Shown: positions 42,693 through 52,983 of the stretch, one piece after another
Numbering within the stretch: the stretch's first letter is position 1
Layout of the letters: each line of letters opens with the position of its first letter
NCBI GenBank assembly: GCA_036429605.1
Contig: CM071589.1
Coordinates: forward strand, 7,068,001-7,132,000
DNA from: Cladobotryum mycophilum
Taxonomy: Eukaryota; Ascomycota; Sordariomycetes; Hypocreales; Hypocreaceae
Length of the DNA: 64,000 nt
Direction: 5' to 3'
Made by a program: the position numbers and the translations under genes
The notes under the pieces: model-generated
What the model was told of the DNA's origin: nothing
Seen by the model: only the letters and a program-made list of their open reading frames with translations
Databases searched by the model: none

Positions 42693-42857
42693 TCATTTAC
42701 TTTCATACCAGCACCCTACCCCCCATCGTTTAATATACTTCCCAAGGCTACTTTGAGGAATGTCGAATAGCCTAGCGGCCTCGGTCTGGCTTAGGCCATC
42801 GTTGTGCACGACGGCGGCGGCGGCGGCGGCGAGGTCGTCGTCGGTGTAGCGGGGCAT
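42693..42857 (-). CDS. Solo pipsqueak-type HTH ORF (54 aa), transposase-derived
   Basis: A short frame, ATG at 42857-42855 to TGA at 42695-42693. It encodes MPRYTDDDLAAAAAAVV, then HNDGLSQTEAARLF and DIPQSSLGKYIKRWG, a complete pipsqueak helix-turn-helix like the first 45 residues of the Fot1/pogo transposase at 36212-37797 (same MPRYT start). Six GCC codons give the Ala run. No CENP-B or DDE segment follows on either side and no terminal repeats were seen, so it is a solo DNA-binding domain: a domesticated fragment, a co-opted regulator or a remnant. GTAGGG after KRWG could act as a splice donor, but no second exon was found. A TATA-like TTATATACC lies about 235 bp upstream. Expression is unproven. 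Confidence 0.55.
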   Translation of the reverse strand: MPRYTDDDLAAAAAAVVHNDGLSQTEAARLFDIPQSSLGKYIKRWGVGCWYESK

Positions 42858-43359
42858 GAAGGATGAGGAAAAAACGAGGATGAGGTTGATGGCGATGGCG
42901 ATGGCGATAAGGGCGGCGATAAATATGGCGGCGATGGCGATAGAGGTGGTGATGCGGATGGTTGATTATTTGTCGTTCTTGTTGTTGTTTCCATGGATGC
43001 AAAGAGGGGGCTGTTTGATGGAGATGATGAGGTTTCGTAGAATCTTTGGGGGAGGGGGGAAAGGGAGAAAGGGGAAGGGGGAGTGAAGATGGGTATATAA
43101 GGGGTCATCAATTGAGCATTTTTTTGTTCCGAGATCTGGCCGTTGGTCAACAATTTGCCCGAGTTCCAGAACTGATGGGGCCTTGCTTGTTTGTTTGCTT
43201 TTGGTTTTATTCATCTGTTCATGTGAATGCGTTGCTGCGACGGCTGCCTCCCGTCATCTACATATTCACTCAAGCCACACCCGCTGCCAGTACCCGTATA
43301 GATTGATCATGTAGGTACACTGTAAAAACCCATCGTTCACCTCGCCATGCCATGCCATG
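42858..43359. other. Intergenic
   Basis: Between the solo HTH ORF and the sulfotransferase-like gene. It includes GGCGAT repeats (42894-42945) and a purine-rich tract (43047-43085). No gene seen. Confidence 0.4.
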
Positions 43360-44351
43360 CTATGCTATATTCTTTACAACACGCAAACTGACCCAGCCCA
43401 CCACTCCCGAAGTCGCTATTATGCCAGCCCACGTCAGGAGAGCCGTTTGGAAGATGGACCTGGCGGTTGATTTCATGCTCTCGCTCTCGTTGGCCCGCGG
43501 GAACGGCTCCTCGGGGACGGGCTTGTCGAGGAACTTGGCCAGGGGCTCCCATCCCTGGGTGAGCTCCATGGTGAGGAGCCTGTCTTCTGGGACGAGCGAT
43601 TTGACCCAGTCGTTGTACCAGCCCAGTCGCTCTGTTGTGCATCTCCGTCAGCTCATGGGGTTACCAAGGTTTAGGGCAGGGGGTAAGTCTGAAAATACCT
43701 TTGCAGAGTTTGTCGCCAAAGCGGCGTGCATCCCTATCATGAAGTTTAGTTCACACGCCCCCATTACGAGAACCGCACCCCTTTCGAATTCATCACGTAC
43801 CAGTCAGCATACGCCCTGATCCACGTCGGGAACCACCTCCACGTGGGGCACGGCCAGAACACAACGTCCAGGACGCTCCAGTTCCCGATGCTGCCCTGTA
43901 TGGCTTCTATGCTCTTCAGCCAGCGCTCCGGGTCGCGCGTGACGAGCACGACTTTTGCGTCGGGGTAGATCTCCAGCAGCTCGGGGATGAACTGCAGGGC
44001 CGGGGCGTCGGTTATGGCGACGAAGCCGGCGGTGGCCTCGCGGAGGAGTTTGAGGAGGACGGGCTTGTTGGTGCGGTTCTTGAAGATGTCGACCCAGAGC
44101 TTGGCGTAGGCTTGGGAAATCACAGTGTTAGCTGCGAGGTGCAACGATGCATGGGATGTGATGTGACGTGGTCACGGCACCATCATACCGTCTTCTCGCC
44201 CCAATAGCTGTGTGCCGCCGTGCATGGCCGGCCCGTCTAGGAGCTTCTCTAGGGCCAGGGACATGGAGACGGTTCCTGTGCGGGAGTAGCCGGCGCCGAT
44301 GACCTGGAGCGTCCGGCTCCGGTCGGTGGGGATGGACGGAACACCACCCAT
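43360..44351 (-). CDS. Sulfotransferase-like P-loop protein with C-terminal membrane anchor
   Basis: Exons 44351-44189, 44110-43801, 43733-43699 and 43631-43360 give 259 aa in a continuous frame. The N-terminus has the nucleotide-binding element LQVIGAGYSRTGTVSMSLALEKL, the fungal form of the PAPS 5'-phosphosulfate loop (GxxRTGT-S). TDAPALQF follows, then VVLVTRDPERW, the 3'-phosphate region. RLGWYNDWVKSLVPEDRLLTMELTQGWEPLAKFL is the family's C-terminal core with a WEPL/FL motif. A hydrophobic stretch at the very end (TALLTWAGIIATSGVVGWVSL, then RVVKNIA) predicts a tail anchor. These proteins are annotated as fungal sulfotransferases, but their sulfate acceptors are largely unknown. The 35-nt third exon is short but splices cleanly (ATAG/GTATTT). 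Confidence 0.83.
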
Positions 44352-45495
44352 GATTGTTGTGGCGAGTCAGGTAATCTAACAAACGCGAAGGGGGAAGGGA
44401 GGGGAGGGGGAGGGGGAGGGGGAGGGGTTCAAACGACTCCAAGATCGGAATCGAGATCAGTAAGAGGAAAGCAGGTCAAAAGGTCGTCCGTCTCTTTTAA
44501 ACAAAGACTGGAGGAAGCCAAGACACTTATGAGGATCGTGCTCTGCGGAGTCGTGCACCCTTTTCGGACAACCATGATTAAATTACCCGGTGGGTCAACA
44601 CTACGCCCGGCTTCCATAGCGGAGGGGGAGGGGGTGACCTTTGGGTGACGATGAAGACCTATTACTACAAGGTGTGAGACATGCATAGGTAAACGGGCGA
44701 TGCAAAAGGAGCAGGGGCGGTCATGGGCTGTTGTAAACCAGTTCCCCGTCTCCTCATTGGAGATGTTGGAAGAGAGTGGATCTGCAAAGGAATAAAGGAT
44801 GCCAGTTTGGTTCTTCTCACGTCATAGAGACTGTGGTTGGCTTCTCATCCAGAGCCAGAGCTGAACTAGTTTGGAGAGGTTGGGGGTGCATAAATTACAC
44901 GCTTCGGACGTCTTGAGGGAAAAAGGATATTTGGCCCAATTATCCCGATGACCCGATGATATAGCCGATGATCCGATGACAAATAATACGACCTTGAATT
45001 GAAGTCATCGCAAGCCGCGCAGTGCACAAATTTGGCCGGGGGGGGGCTGATTATTACTGACCGAGCCTTACGTTATCAGTGCAAAACTGGTTTTGAAAGA
45101 AAGAGAAAAAAGGAGAAGAAGAAGAAAGAAAAAAGAAAAGAAGAAAAAAAAAGAAAAAAGAAAAGACAATAGTGGAGGAAGAAGCGGTAACATCCAAGAC
45201 AGTCTCGTCTCAGGCTTCTTCCGTCTTTAGCGAGTCTTCAGCAAAAGCAGGATGCGACCTTGGGCATCCTTGCGGAAGGATTCTGATCCGGCAGATATTT
45301 GTTTAGGTAATTGCATTTTGCCGTATGAGGTAAACTGTACTCTATACGGATACTCGATTGGAATTTGTCACAACAAGCCAGCGTAAAGATGCCAGTCTCA
45401 GATAAACAGTCACAAAACTGCGTAATGCTGCATATACAAACTGGCATGATTTTATACATACACATCATTTCAATCTCATCAGATTTCGATTTTAT
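44352..45495. other. Intergenic with purine tract
   Basis: About 1.1 kb. GGGGAGGGGGAG-type repeats lie at 44398-44427, just upstream of the sulfotransferase-like start, and an A/G tract at about 45096-45165. No gene seen. Confidence 0.45.
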
Positions 45496-46362
45496 TTAGA
45501 ATACAACAGTCTTGGTCCCGTTCAAAAACACCCTCCCCTCGGCATACCACCTCACAGCCGCCGCCAGCGTCTGGCTCTCCACGTTGGACCCCTCCTCGGT
45601 CAACGCCTTGGGGTCCATCGCATGGTCGACCCTCGCCACCCTCTGCTCGATGATGGGGCCCTCGTCCAGGTCCGCCGTGACAAAGTGCGCCGTCGCGCCG
45701 ATGATCTTGACGCCCCTCTCAAACGCCTGGAAGTAGGGCTTGGCCCCCTTGAACGACGGCAGGAAGCTGTGGTGGATGTTGATGATGCGGCCGGACATGG
45801 CGGTGCACATGGTCGGGGAGAGGACCTGCATGTAGCGCGCCAGGACGACGAGCTCGACGTCGTGCTGGGCGATGAGGGAGAGCACCTTGGCTTCCTGGGC
45901 GGCCTTTGTGTCCTTTGTGACGGGCAGGTGGTGGAACTCGATGCCGTAGCTGCGGGCCAGGGCCTCGTAGTCTGGGTGGTTGGACACGATGACGGGGACG
46001 TCGATGAGCAGCTGCCCGGCCTTCATGCGGAAGAGCAGGTCGTTCAAGCAGTGCCCGATCTTGGACACCATGATGAGCACGCGGGTCTTGCGCGTGATGG
46101 GCCTGAAGTGGTACTTCATCTTGTACTCCCCGGCCAGCTCCTCGAACACGGGGACGAGGTGCTGCGTCGATGCGGCATCTTCCTGGTCGGGGGAAGGGCC
46201 AAAGTGCACGCGCATGAAGAAGTGGCTGTTGGCCGAGTCGGAGAACTGCTGCAGGTCGAGGATGTTGTGACCCTTGGCGGCGAAGATGCCCGTGACGGCG
46301 TGGACGATGCCGGGCTTGTCGGGGCACGAGAGGGTGAGGATGTGTTCTGTAGAGGGGGACAT
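45496..46362 (-). CDS. purU: Formyltetrahydrofolate deformylase (PurU-type)
   Basis: One exon, 288 aa, the full family length. Residues 6-85 form an ACT domain (ILTLSCPDKPGIVHAVTGIF, NILDLQQFSD). Residues ~92-280 form the formyltransferase fold: RVLIMVSKIGHCLNDLLFR, PVIVSNHPDY, the active-site block INIHHSFLPSFKGAKPY with catalytic Asn and His, and ATAHFVTADLDEGPIIEQ with the catalytic Asp. It ends WYAEGRVFLNGTKTVVF. The enzyme hydrolyses 10-formyl-THF to THF and formate, balancing one-carbon units and supplying formate. It is more common in bacteria, but PurU-like genes occur widely in filamentous ascomycetes. The absence of introns and high GC leave an 843-bp antisense open frame, which is a shadow. 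The start is the first Met, next to the ACT domain. Confidence 0.95.
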   Translation of the reverse strand: MSPSTEHILTLSCPDKPGIVHAVTGIFAAKGHNILDLQQFSDSANSHFFMRVHFGPSPDQEDAASTQHLVPVFEELAGEYKMKYHFRPITRKTRVLIMVSKIGHCLNDLLFRMKAGQLLIDVPVIVSNHPDYEALARSYGIEFHHLPVTKDTKAAQEAKVLSLIAQHDVELVVLARYMQVLSPTMCTAMSGRIINIHHSFLPSFKGAKPYFQAFERGVKIIGATAHFVTADLDEGPIIEQRVARVDHAMDPKALTEEGSNVESQTLAAAVRWYAEGRVFLNGTKTVVF

Positions 46363-47590
46363 GATGAGGACGGGGGTTGGACAGAACCTTGGAAGGCTTT
46401 TGGCGTGACGGTGCTGCCTTTGTTGAAGGGCAGTTCTATGGAGATGGCGGGTTTACAAGAGTGAAGCCTGAAGTTGAGTCTAGGCTTCGATTGATGAATT
46501 GGATTGAACTATGGTGATGATGATGATGAGGATGAGTAAAAGAAATGAGGACAGGCCAAAAGAGTCATCGACACAAACCTCCGGATTCGGTGCAAACTCG
46601 GCTTCAATAGTTTTACGGCCCACAGATGCCCTAAGACAGATAGCCCTCCCCCGGATCCGTCGAGCGGTTCTAGAAAAAGCTTGAATATCGGTTTAATATT
46701 CATTAGCGATTGTTAATATATGTCATCCTCTTCCATCACTTCCCCCAATTAGTCAAAACTGAAGCAATATGCAACACCATAATCGACGAGATAAAACGAA
46801 ACCCTGGAGTTGAGAGAACCCATCCATGGAATGGAGCTTGGAATAGTTGAGCGGAGAATTGTTACAGTGGACGGTTCCCCCTGCTAGGCGAGTTTTGTCA
46901 GTGCATTAATTACCTACCTAGTAAGCATCCATTAGTATCGATGTTGGATGCGCTTGGTCCTGGGTTAGGCTGCCCAGGTAATGGTTCATGCCGGGCCGCT
47001 TGAGACATTGGATTGGATTGGATTGAGTTCTAGGTTAGGACAATAAAGAGCGACGCTGATCTACGGATGTGAATGCATCCATTATTCCACCAACCAATAT
47101 AGTAACCATACACTGAATTGAATTCTCACCACATAGATGGATAATTTTACCATGTAGTGCTAGGTGGTTTTCCGTGGACTGCATCAATTTCAATTTCAAT
47201 TTAATTTAATTTAGTTGGTTGACGCATACGGACTACGTCGGAGCGAGGTCGGACATCACATCTCTCTAGGGTAGCAAATGATGATTCAAGACTCTATGGG
47301 CTAGGTCGCACGTAAACGCGTAGTCACGGAACGTATATAATATGCATCCAAATAACTAAAAGGTTTAATAAATATTGGTTGGATATTGATTAAATAAATC
47401 TAAAAAAAGGAAGGAGAAAGAAAAAAGAAAAAAAGAACAAAAGAGAAAGAGAGAAAAGGAAAAGAAAAAAAACGAGGAAAAAAAAGAAGGGAATAGAGGG
47501 AGAAAGAGAAAGTAGAACCACATCTCGCCCATTAACCCCATATACCTACCATCATCTACCCACCACTAATAATCCCCTTTACCACCACCA
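46363..47590. other. Intergenic
   Basis: About 1.2 kb upstream of the deformylase and downstream of the secreted-protein gene. Holds a GAT run (46513-46533), short ATTGG and AATTTC tandem words (about 47010-47030 and 47189-47212) and a long A/G tract (47401-47515). No gene seen. Confidence 0.45.
47401..47515. repeat. Polypurine tract
   Basis: About 115 bp almost wholly A and G on the plus strand, between convergent-side flanks. Possible transcription terminator context; otherwise unexplained. Confidence 0.6.
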
Positions 47591-48395
47591 TCACCTCTTC
47601 TCCGCACGCTCCTTGGCCTTCTTAATCAGCTTGCCAATATCCTTGATAATCTTCATGCACTCATAGGTCAGACACACGCCGTCGTCCGTCGTCTTGAGGA
47701 AGCATCCGCCTTGGGACAGGTAGCCGCCTGAAAAAAACAAACAAACAGGTTAGTCAACTCCCCTACCCAGGTATTTTAATTGCAAAGGAGTTGATGGGTT
47801 GAAAGGTTGGATGGGTTGATGGGGGTTGATGACTTACCGTTTTGGAGGACTTCCTCCATCCAGTTTGTACTGGCATCTCTCTTGGCAAGATCAAGGCTCT
47901 TTTCCAAAGGCACATCCCTTTCTTCCTCATCGTCGTCATCATCAAAGAGATCAAACCGGCCACCACCAACATCTTCCGTCTGATTAAAGCTCTGCTCCAT
48001 TCTCTCAACCATCCCCCCATTAACATCTCCCTTTCCCCCATTCTTCCCCCCTTATTCACACTCTTCCCATCATCATCGTCGTCATCCTGCTTCTCGATCC
48101 AATCATTCGGGTTCGTAAAGTCGAGCACATACTTGGGCATCCGGTGCCACGCCTTGGACCCCGCCTTGGGGTACAGCATGCAGTTCTTGAAGGGGTTACG
48201 CGGCGAGCAAATGTCCTTGGGCATGCGCACGAAATAGGGAAGTCTGAGGTTCTTGGTCGATTTGACGACGTCCTCGTACGTGTGGGGTTCTGTGTTGTCT
48301 TCGGGTTTGTTCTTGTTCTTGTCCTTGTCCTTAGTGTGGGGGTTGGCTAGGACAGCGGGGATGAGAGCGATAAAGGCGAGGAGACTGAATTTCAT
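47591..48395 (-). CDS. Small secreted Cys-containing protein with acidic runs (frame broken at a G run)
   Basis: Exons 48395-47838 and 47727-47591 (intron GTAAGT...TTTCAG). The signal peptide MKFSLLAFIALIPAVLA is followed by a Lys/Asp-rich stretch (TKDKDKNKNK). The mature protein has five cysteines: DICSPRNPFKNCM, then GGCFLKTTDDGVCLTYEC near the end. It also has two poly-Asp runs and a Lys-Arg Kex2-type site (LAKRDAST). The frame changes at the run 48046-48051 (plus-strand C6). One added base gives 231 aa; without it the second half is nonsense and exon 2 is out of frame. It ends in a Lys-rich helix (KLIKKAKERAEKR). No family recognised; it is an effector-like or cell-surface secreted protein by composition only. 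Expression and cleavage would decide its role. Confidence 0.7.
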
Positions 48396-49021
48396 GATGG
48401 ATATGTAGGGATTGACTTGTTAGGGAATGAATATGGAGCAACTGGTTTGTTAAAGAATGAATATTTAGTGATTCAGCTGTTGTAGAATGTGTGTGTGTGT
48501 GTCTATGTTGAGATGATTGATGTTGAGGGGATAAGGACAAGGAGCGGGGAAGGGAGTAATAAATATGCACGATTCATCAAAACTCAATGGCTCAAAGTTA
48601 AAAGCAATTTAAAAACAGTAGTGTAAAGACCTAGTCGAGCATAAAAATGTCAATGCATACCATCGCATAGTTCAAGACTTTGACCAAGCCCGTTAGTCAA
48701 TGGCCGAGGTGAAGTTTAATGAGTGGTGATACCATCACCAGATGATGCAGGAGAGGCCCCTGCCAGAGAAGAATTAGGCGAGGTGAGAAGGAGCTGTAGA
48801 AAGCAGCTAAGGTATGTACTTGTAAGAAAAGTGAGAGGAAGAAGAAAAGCTGGAAAACACAATACACTTTTGAGCTCATCTTAGAACCTGTCTTTTCCAG
48901 ACATGGGTGCTGCGAAGCATTGACAAAGAAATTTAATCATTAATCATAAATAATAGAGTAAAAAGACAAGACGTTAGACTTCTCTCGCAGTTCCCAACGC
49001 ATGATAGCAAATAGCACTCTC
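48396..49021. other. Intergenic
   Basis: Promoter of the secreted-protein gene, with a short GT run (48489-48502) and repeats of TTAGGGAATGAATAT-like words near 48420 and 48455. The PAP2 3' flank follows. No gene seen. Confidence 0.4.
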
Positions 49022-50240
49022 TTAGACCATCTGCTCCGGCTGTCTCACTTCTCCTCCCACAGCCCTTCGAGGAACCGTAGGGTTTGCGTAGCCTCCATTA
49101 CCAGCATGGCTTCCATTTACCGCACTATGACCATTGTGGTATCCATCATCATACCCATGAGCAGCGGCCTTGTCGTGACCCAAACCAGCGCTGCCGTCAC
49201 CACCCCATCCAGCCTTTCGTGTAAACGTAGCACCGCTCAACTCTCCCGACCCCATCTGGAACGGGAACGGCGCACCGCGGTTCAGGGGAATGTGATTGTA
49301 GCGCCAGTCCCAGATGGAGGCATAGGTCATGCGGTACGCCGAAAAGGCCATCATGGTGCCAATGACAGCACCGGCAAAGACATCGTACCAGTTGTGAAAC
49401 TCATCAATAGTGAGGGCACCGCCGATGAGGGTCGCTCCGAGGATGGGCGCGTAGAGCACGATGAGCTTCCACATGGCGGGGTGGTAGTTTGAAAAGACCT
49501 TGAGCTTGGCGTTGAGGTAGAGCGAGAGGAAGACGAAACCCGCAAAGGCGGCGGTGGTGTGCCCGCTGGGAAAGGACTCCAAGCTATCGTCGATCTGGTC
49601 CGGATCTCCGGTGCAAATCTCCCTGGTGAAGTACATCTGCTGGTAGCCCTTGTTGTTGTAGCCCTGACCGTTGGCCCTGCTCAGGTCGGGCTTGCAGACG
49701 TCGAGGAAGTGCGGGCGCAGCCCGCCGATGAGCCACTTGAGGAAGACCTGGAACACGGCGGCGGAGATGAGCGAGTACAGCAGGCCGAGGACGCCGTTGT
49801 TGACGTCCCAAAAGGAGCGGATGCGGATCTGCATGAGGAGGATGATGACGATGGGGACGATGGAGGCGAGGAAGGCGGCGAGCCATATGGGGATGATTTC
49901 TTTGCGGAGGGGAAAGGCGAATTCGGGATAGACGACTTCGCCGTCGGAAGCAAATGTCACGGCAAAGGATCTCGAAGGAGCCGGTTTGGCTTCGTAGACC
50001 TATAAAGTGGTAAGTTATATATCCCTTTACTAAAGGCAGCTAGACACCTACCCCGAGACCAACGGCACCCATGGCGATCATAGTTAGAATATCCAGCCAT
50101 GTATGTCTGAACCATAGTCCAAACGTCGGACGGGTAGCCATGGTGTATGGCTCATTGTGGTGGCCACGGTGCTTTGTCGTTGGGCCATTATGAGCTGGCT
50201 GTCGCCCTGGAGAACGGGCCTTACGTCCAAAGATGGGCAT
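49022..50240 (-). CDS. PAP2-family lipid phosphate phosphatase (DPP1/LPP-like)
   Basis: Exons 50240-50052 and 49999-49022 give 388 aa. Three catalytic motifs are in order: KWLIGGLRP near residue 151 (KxxxxxxRP), SFPSGHTT near 205 (PSGH) and EFHNWYDVFAG near 263 (the His and Asp of SRxxxxxHxxxD, here with Ile-Asp-Glu in place of Ser-Arg at the motif start). About six hydrophobic helices can be seen, from TWLDILTMIAMGAVGLGV in exon 1 to IGTMMAFSAYRM. The C-terminus is Gly/His/Asn-rich and hydrophilic. The family dephosphorylates diacylglycerol pyrophosphate, phosphatidate or lysophosphatidate at the vacuole or ER membrane. The loss of the usual Ser-Arg in motif 3 should be checked in an alignment, as Arg normally contacts phosphate. 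Confidence 0.9.
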
Positions 50241-51283
50241 GATTGCGATTGGGGGTGGGAACGTAAGAGCTTCAAAACGTTGTGGCCTCACGATACAATA
50301 AAGATGAACCGTGCAGGGGGCGTGTAAGATACACGCAGCGGAGGGAATGGGGGTGAGAGCCGCCTGTTGAAGAGATGATGAAAGTAAAGCTGCCTTTATG
50401 TTTATAGTGGACAAACCATATCGTTCATATAAGTGATGAAGGAATGCTCTTCCATGTTGCTCATCGTCACTGCACCTCTGATCGTCACCCTTGACGTCAC
50501 CCTCGTCACCATTACCGGGCCCTTGCACTACATCATCACCCAAATCAAGCCATTTACTCTGATGCAAGCGTCCATCCTTAACATTTTGCTGCAAACAGCT
50601 GCAGTCCAAGCCATCATGCCCCCTGTAATGGACGCAAACCAAGTTCCCGCAATGGGGTAACGGTAACCAGTTGCCAGGCCAGGGTTCCATGCCCCCCGGG
50701 GTCCATTAAATAGAAGCTACAAAATAAGCGTCATTTTAAGGCTCTGAATCTTGGCACAGAGGGTTGTTTGTGCGGCATCTCTTATCCGGTGCGACCCAAT
50801 CAGACGTCATGTGTAGCCACACAAATCAGGGCTCTGACGTCTTCCATATGAGGCTAATTTACTGACCGACGGCCTCACCTTGGCTGACCGAGGTGAGACT
50901 GGTGAGACTGATAAATATGGTGTGGTGTAGTCATTGTGATTCAACCTTGTTCATATGCATAGATAGTTGGCTATTTCCTATGGTTTTGCTACATACAATC
51001 TGCTAAACTACCTAGGTAGCTACAGTTTATCGGATGATCCATGTTGTAACCACATTTTCTAGGACAGCTCCACATTGCCCATTTCAATTCATCCTCTTCT
51101 CACAAGACCAAGCCTTTGCATCTCTATTACCGTCATATCATTGTTTTTCTGAATAGCCGTACAATCATATTCATCTCAACCAAAACGCCAATCCCGATGC
51201 ACATGTGCTCAGACATTCCTCATCCAAAAGCTTGCCAACCCAACCGGAACCCAAAGGCAAAAAACAGTTGTGTAACAAAGTCT
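50241..51283. other. Intergenic
   Basis: About 1 kb between the PAP2 gene promoter and the SRP54 3' end. No gene seen. Confidence 0.45.
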
Positions 51284-52983
51284 TCATCTTCGGCCACGGC
51301 CGCTCCCACGACCGCTTCCACCACCCATGCCACCCATGCCACTCATATCAGGCATACCAGGCATACCCGGCATGCCTGGCATTCCACCACCACCACCCAA
51401 ACCCATCTGTCGCATCATTGCCTGCATGTCCATGCCGCCGGGCATACCACCTCCTCCGCCTAGCATCTTCATCAAAGACCCCATATCCGGCATGCCACCT
51501 GCACCACCGGCACCGCCCATACTCTGTAATCGCTTTTGCATGGCTGCCATTTGCTGCGCTTTGTTGCTCCCCGACATTGCCTGCTGTGCTCGCTGCATGT
51601 TCTTCATGCTACCTCCCATCTTCTTTGCCATGCCGGCCATCATGCGCTGCTGTGTCAAGAGGTCCTCAACCTCTCGTACCGATGTACCCGACCCTCGCGC
51701 AATTCGTGTCATTCTCGTAGGTTCGTCAATCAAGATTTTGCCGTCAGAGTCCAGCTCCTTTTCCGTCATGGAATCGCATATATAAATCATGCGCTTCAAT
51801 TTCGCTCCTCCCTCTTCGTCATCCATGCCTTGCATCATATTGCTCATGCCTGGAATCATGCCCGCCATTTTCGAAAGGGGTCCCATCTTCATAATATTTG
51901 ATAATTGGTCGCGTAAATCTCTCACCGTAAAGATACCCTCCTGGATGTGCTTCATGGTGTCCTTTTGGTTCAAGTTGAGACTCTGCACGTGCTCCACCAA
52001 CCCAGCCATGTCTCCCATTCCCAATAATTTCTGAACAAATCGCTGAGGCTCAAAACGCTCGAAATCAAGCATGTGTTCACCTGTACCGATAAAGACAATT
52101 GGTGTATGAGTGGCGGCGACGGCAGAAATGGCACCACCACCATGTGCGTGACCATCAGTCTTGGTAATGATGATGGCTCCAAAATCGGCAGCTTCCTTGA
52201 ACGCCTTGGCTTGCGATTCGGCCTGCTGACCTATAGACGCATCCAGCACCATGATGGTCTCATCGGGCTTGATTGCCGTTTGAATGTCAATCATCTCCTG
52301 GAACAGCGCAGACTCTTGTCGATGGCGACCGGATGTATCGACAATAATGACGTCGAATTTCTCCCTCTTGAACTGCTCAACGCCGGCCCGCGCAACGGCA
52401 GCCGGATCCGTCTCTGTAAGGGAGCCGTAGTATGGAATCTTGGCCTTTGTTGCGTTTTGCTTGAGCTGATCGAAAGCACCGGCACGGAATGTATCGGCGC
52501 AGACTAAGCAAGCTCGAAGACCTCTGCTCTGGTAGTGTCTCGCCAGCTTCGTACATGTCGTCGTTTTACCGGCGCCCTGAAGACCAACAAACATGATGAC
52601 GTTTGATTTGCCCTTTTTGGGCTTGTAGGGTTCTGAATGAGGGTCGACCAGCTTGACGAGTTCATCGAAGACGGCCTTTTGGATCAATCGCTTCTTGTTG
52701 ACGGCGGGAGGGAGTTCCTTGAAGTTGACGGTGCTCCGGATCGATTTCCGGAGCTGACCAACGAGTCGCACGTTTACATCGGCTTCGAGCAGGGCGGCGC
52801 AGATTTCCTTGAGCATGGAATCGAAAGCCTAGTAGCCAAAGAGGCCCAGCAGTTAGTCGGATGCTTCAAGGATCAATGTCTGGCGCAGCGGGGCAGGTCG
52901 CTCACTTTCTCATCAAGATTCTGCTCTCTTGTCAAATTGGTGACCGCCGCATTGATGCGACGGCCGAGATCTTGAAGAACCAT
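51284..52983 (-). CDS. srp54: Signal recognition particle 54 kDa subunit
   Basis: Exons 52983-52906 and 52828-51284 give 540 aa. The N domain begins MVLQDLGRRINAAVTNL. The G domain has the P-loop GLQGAGKTTTCTKLA (near residue 105), DTFRAGAFDQLKQNA, DTSGRH and TKTDGHAHGG (the SRP GTPase insertion box; TKTD replaces the usual TKLD). The Met-rich M domain (MAGMIPGM, MAKKMGGSMKNM) binds signal peptides and 7S RNA. The C-terminus is a Gly/Met/Pro run (GMPGMPGMPGMPDMSG) ending GRGSGRGRR. It recognises signal sequences on ribosomes and targets them to the ER with the SRP receptor. The short first exon is confirmed by its conserved sequence. Confidence 0.97.

Noticed and set aside
45096..45165. A/G-rich tract as an unusual element
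   Set aside because: Simple purine tracts of this length recur across the window and need no special explanation.
45622..46464. 280-codon open frame on the plus strand opposite the formyl-THF deformylase
   Set aside because: It mirrors the high-GC codon pattern of the real gene on the other strand and has no domain-like sequence; a shadow frame.
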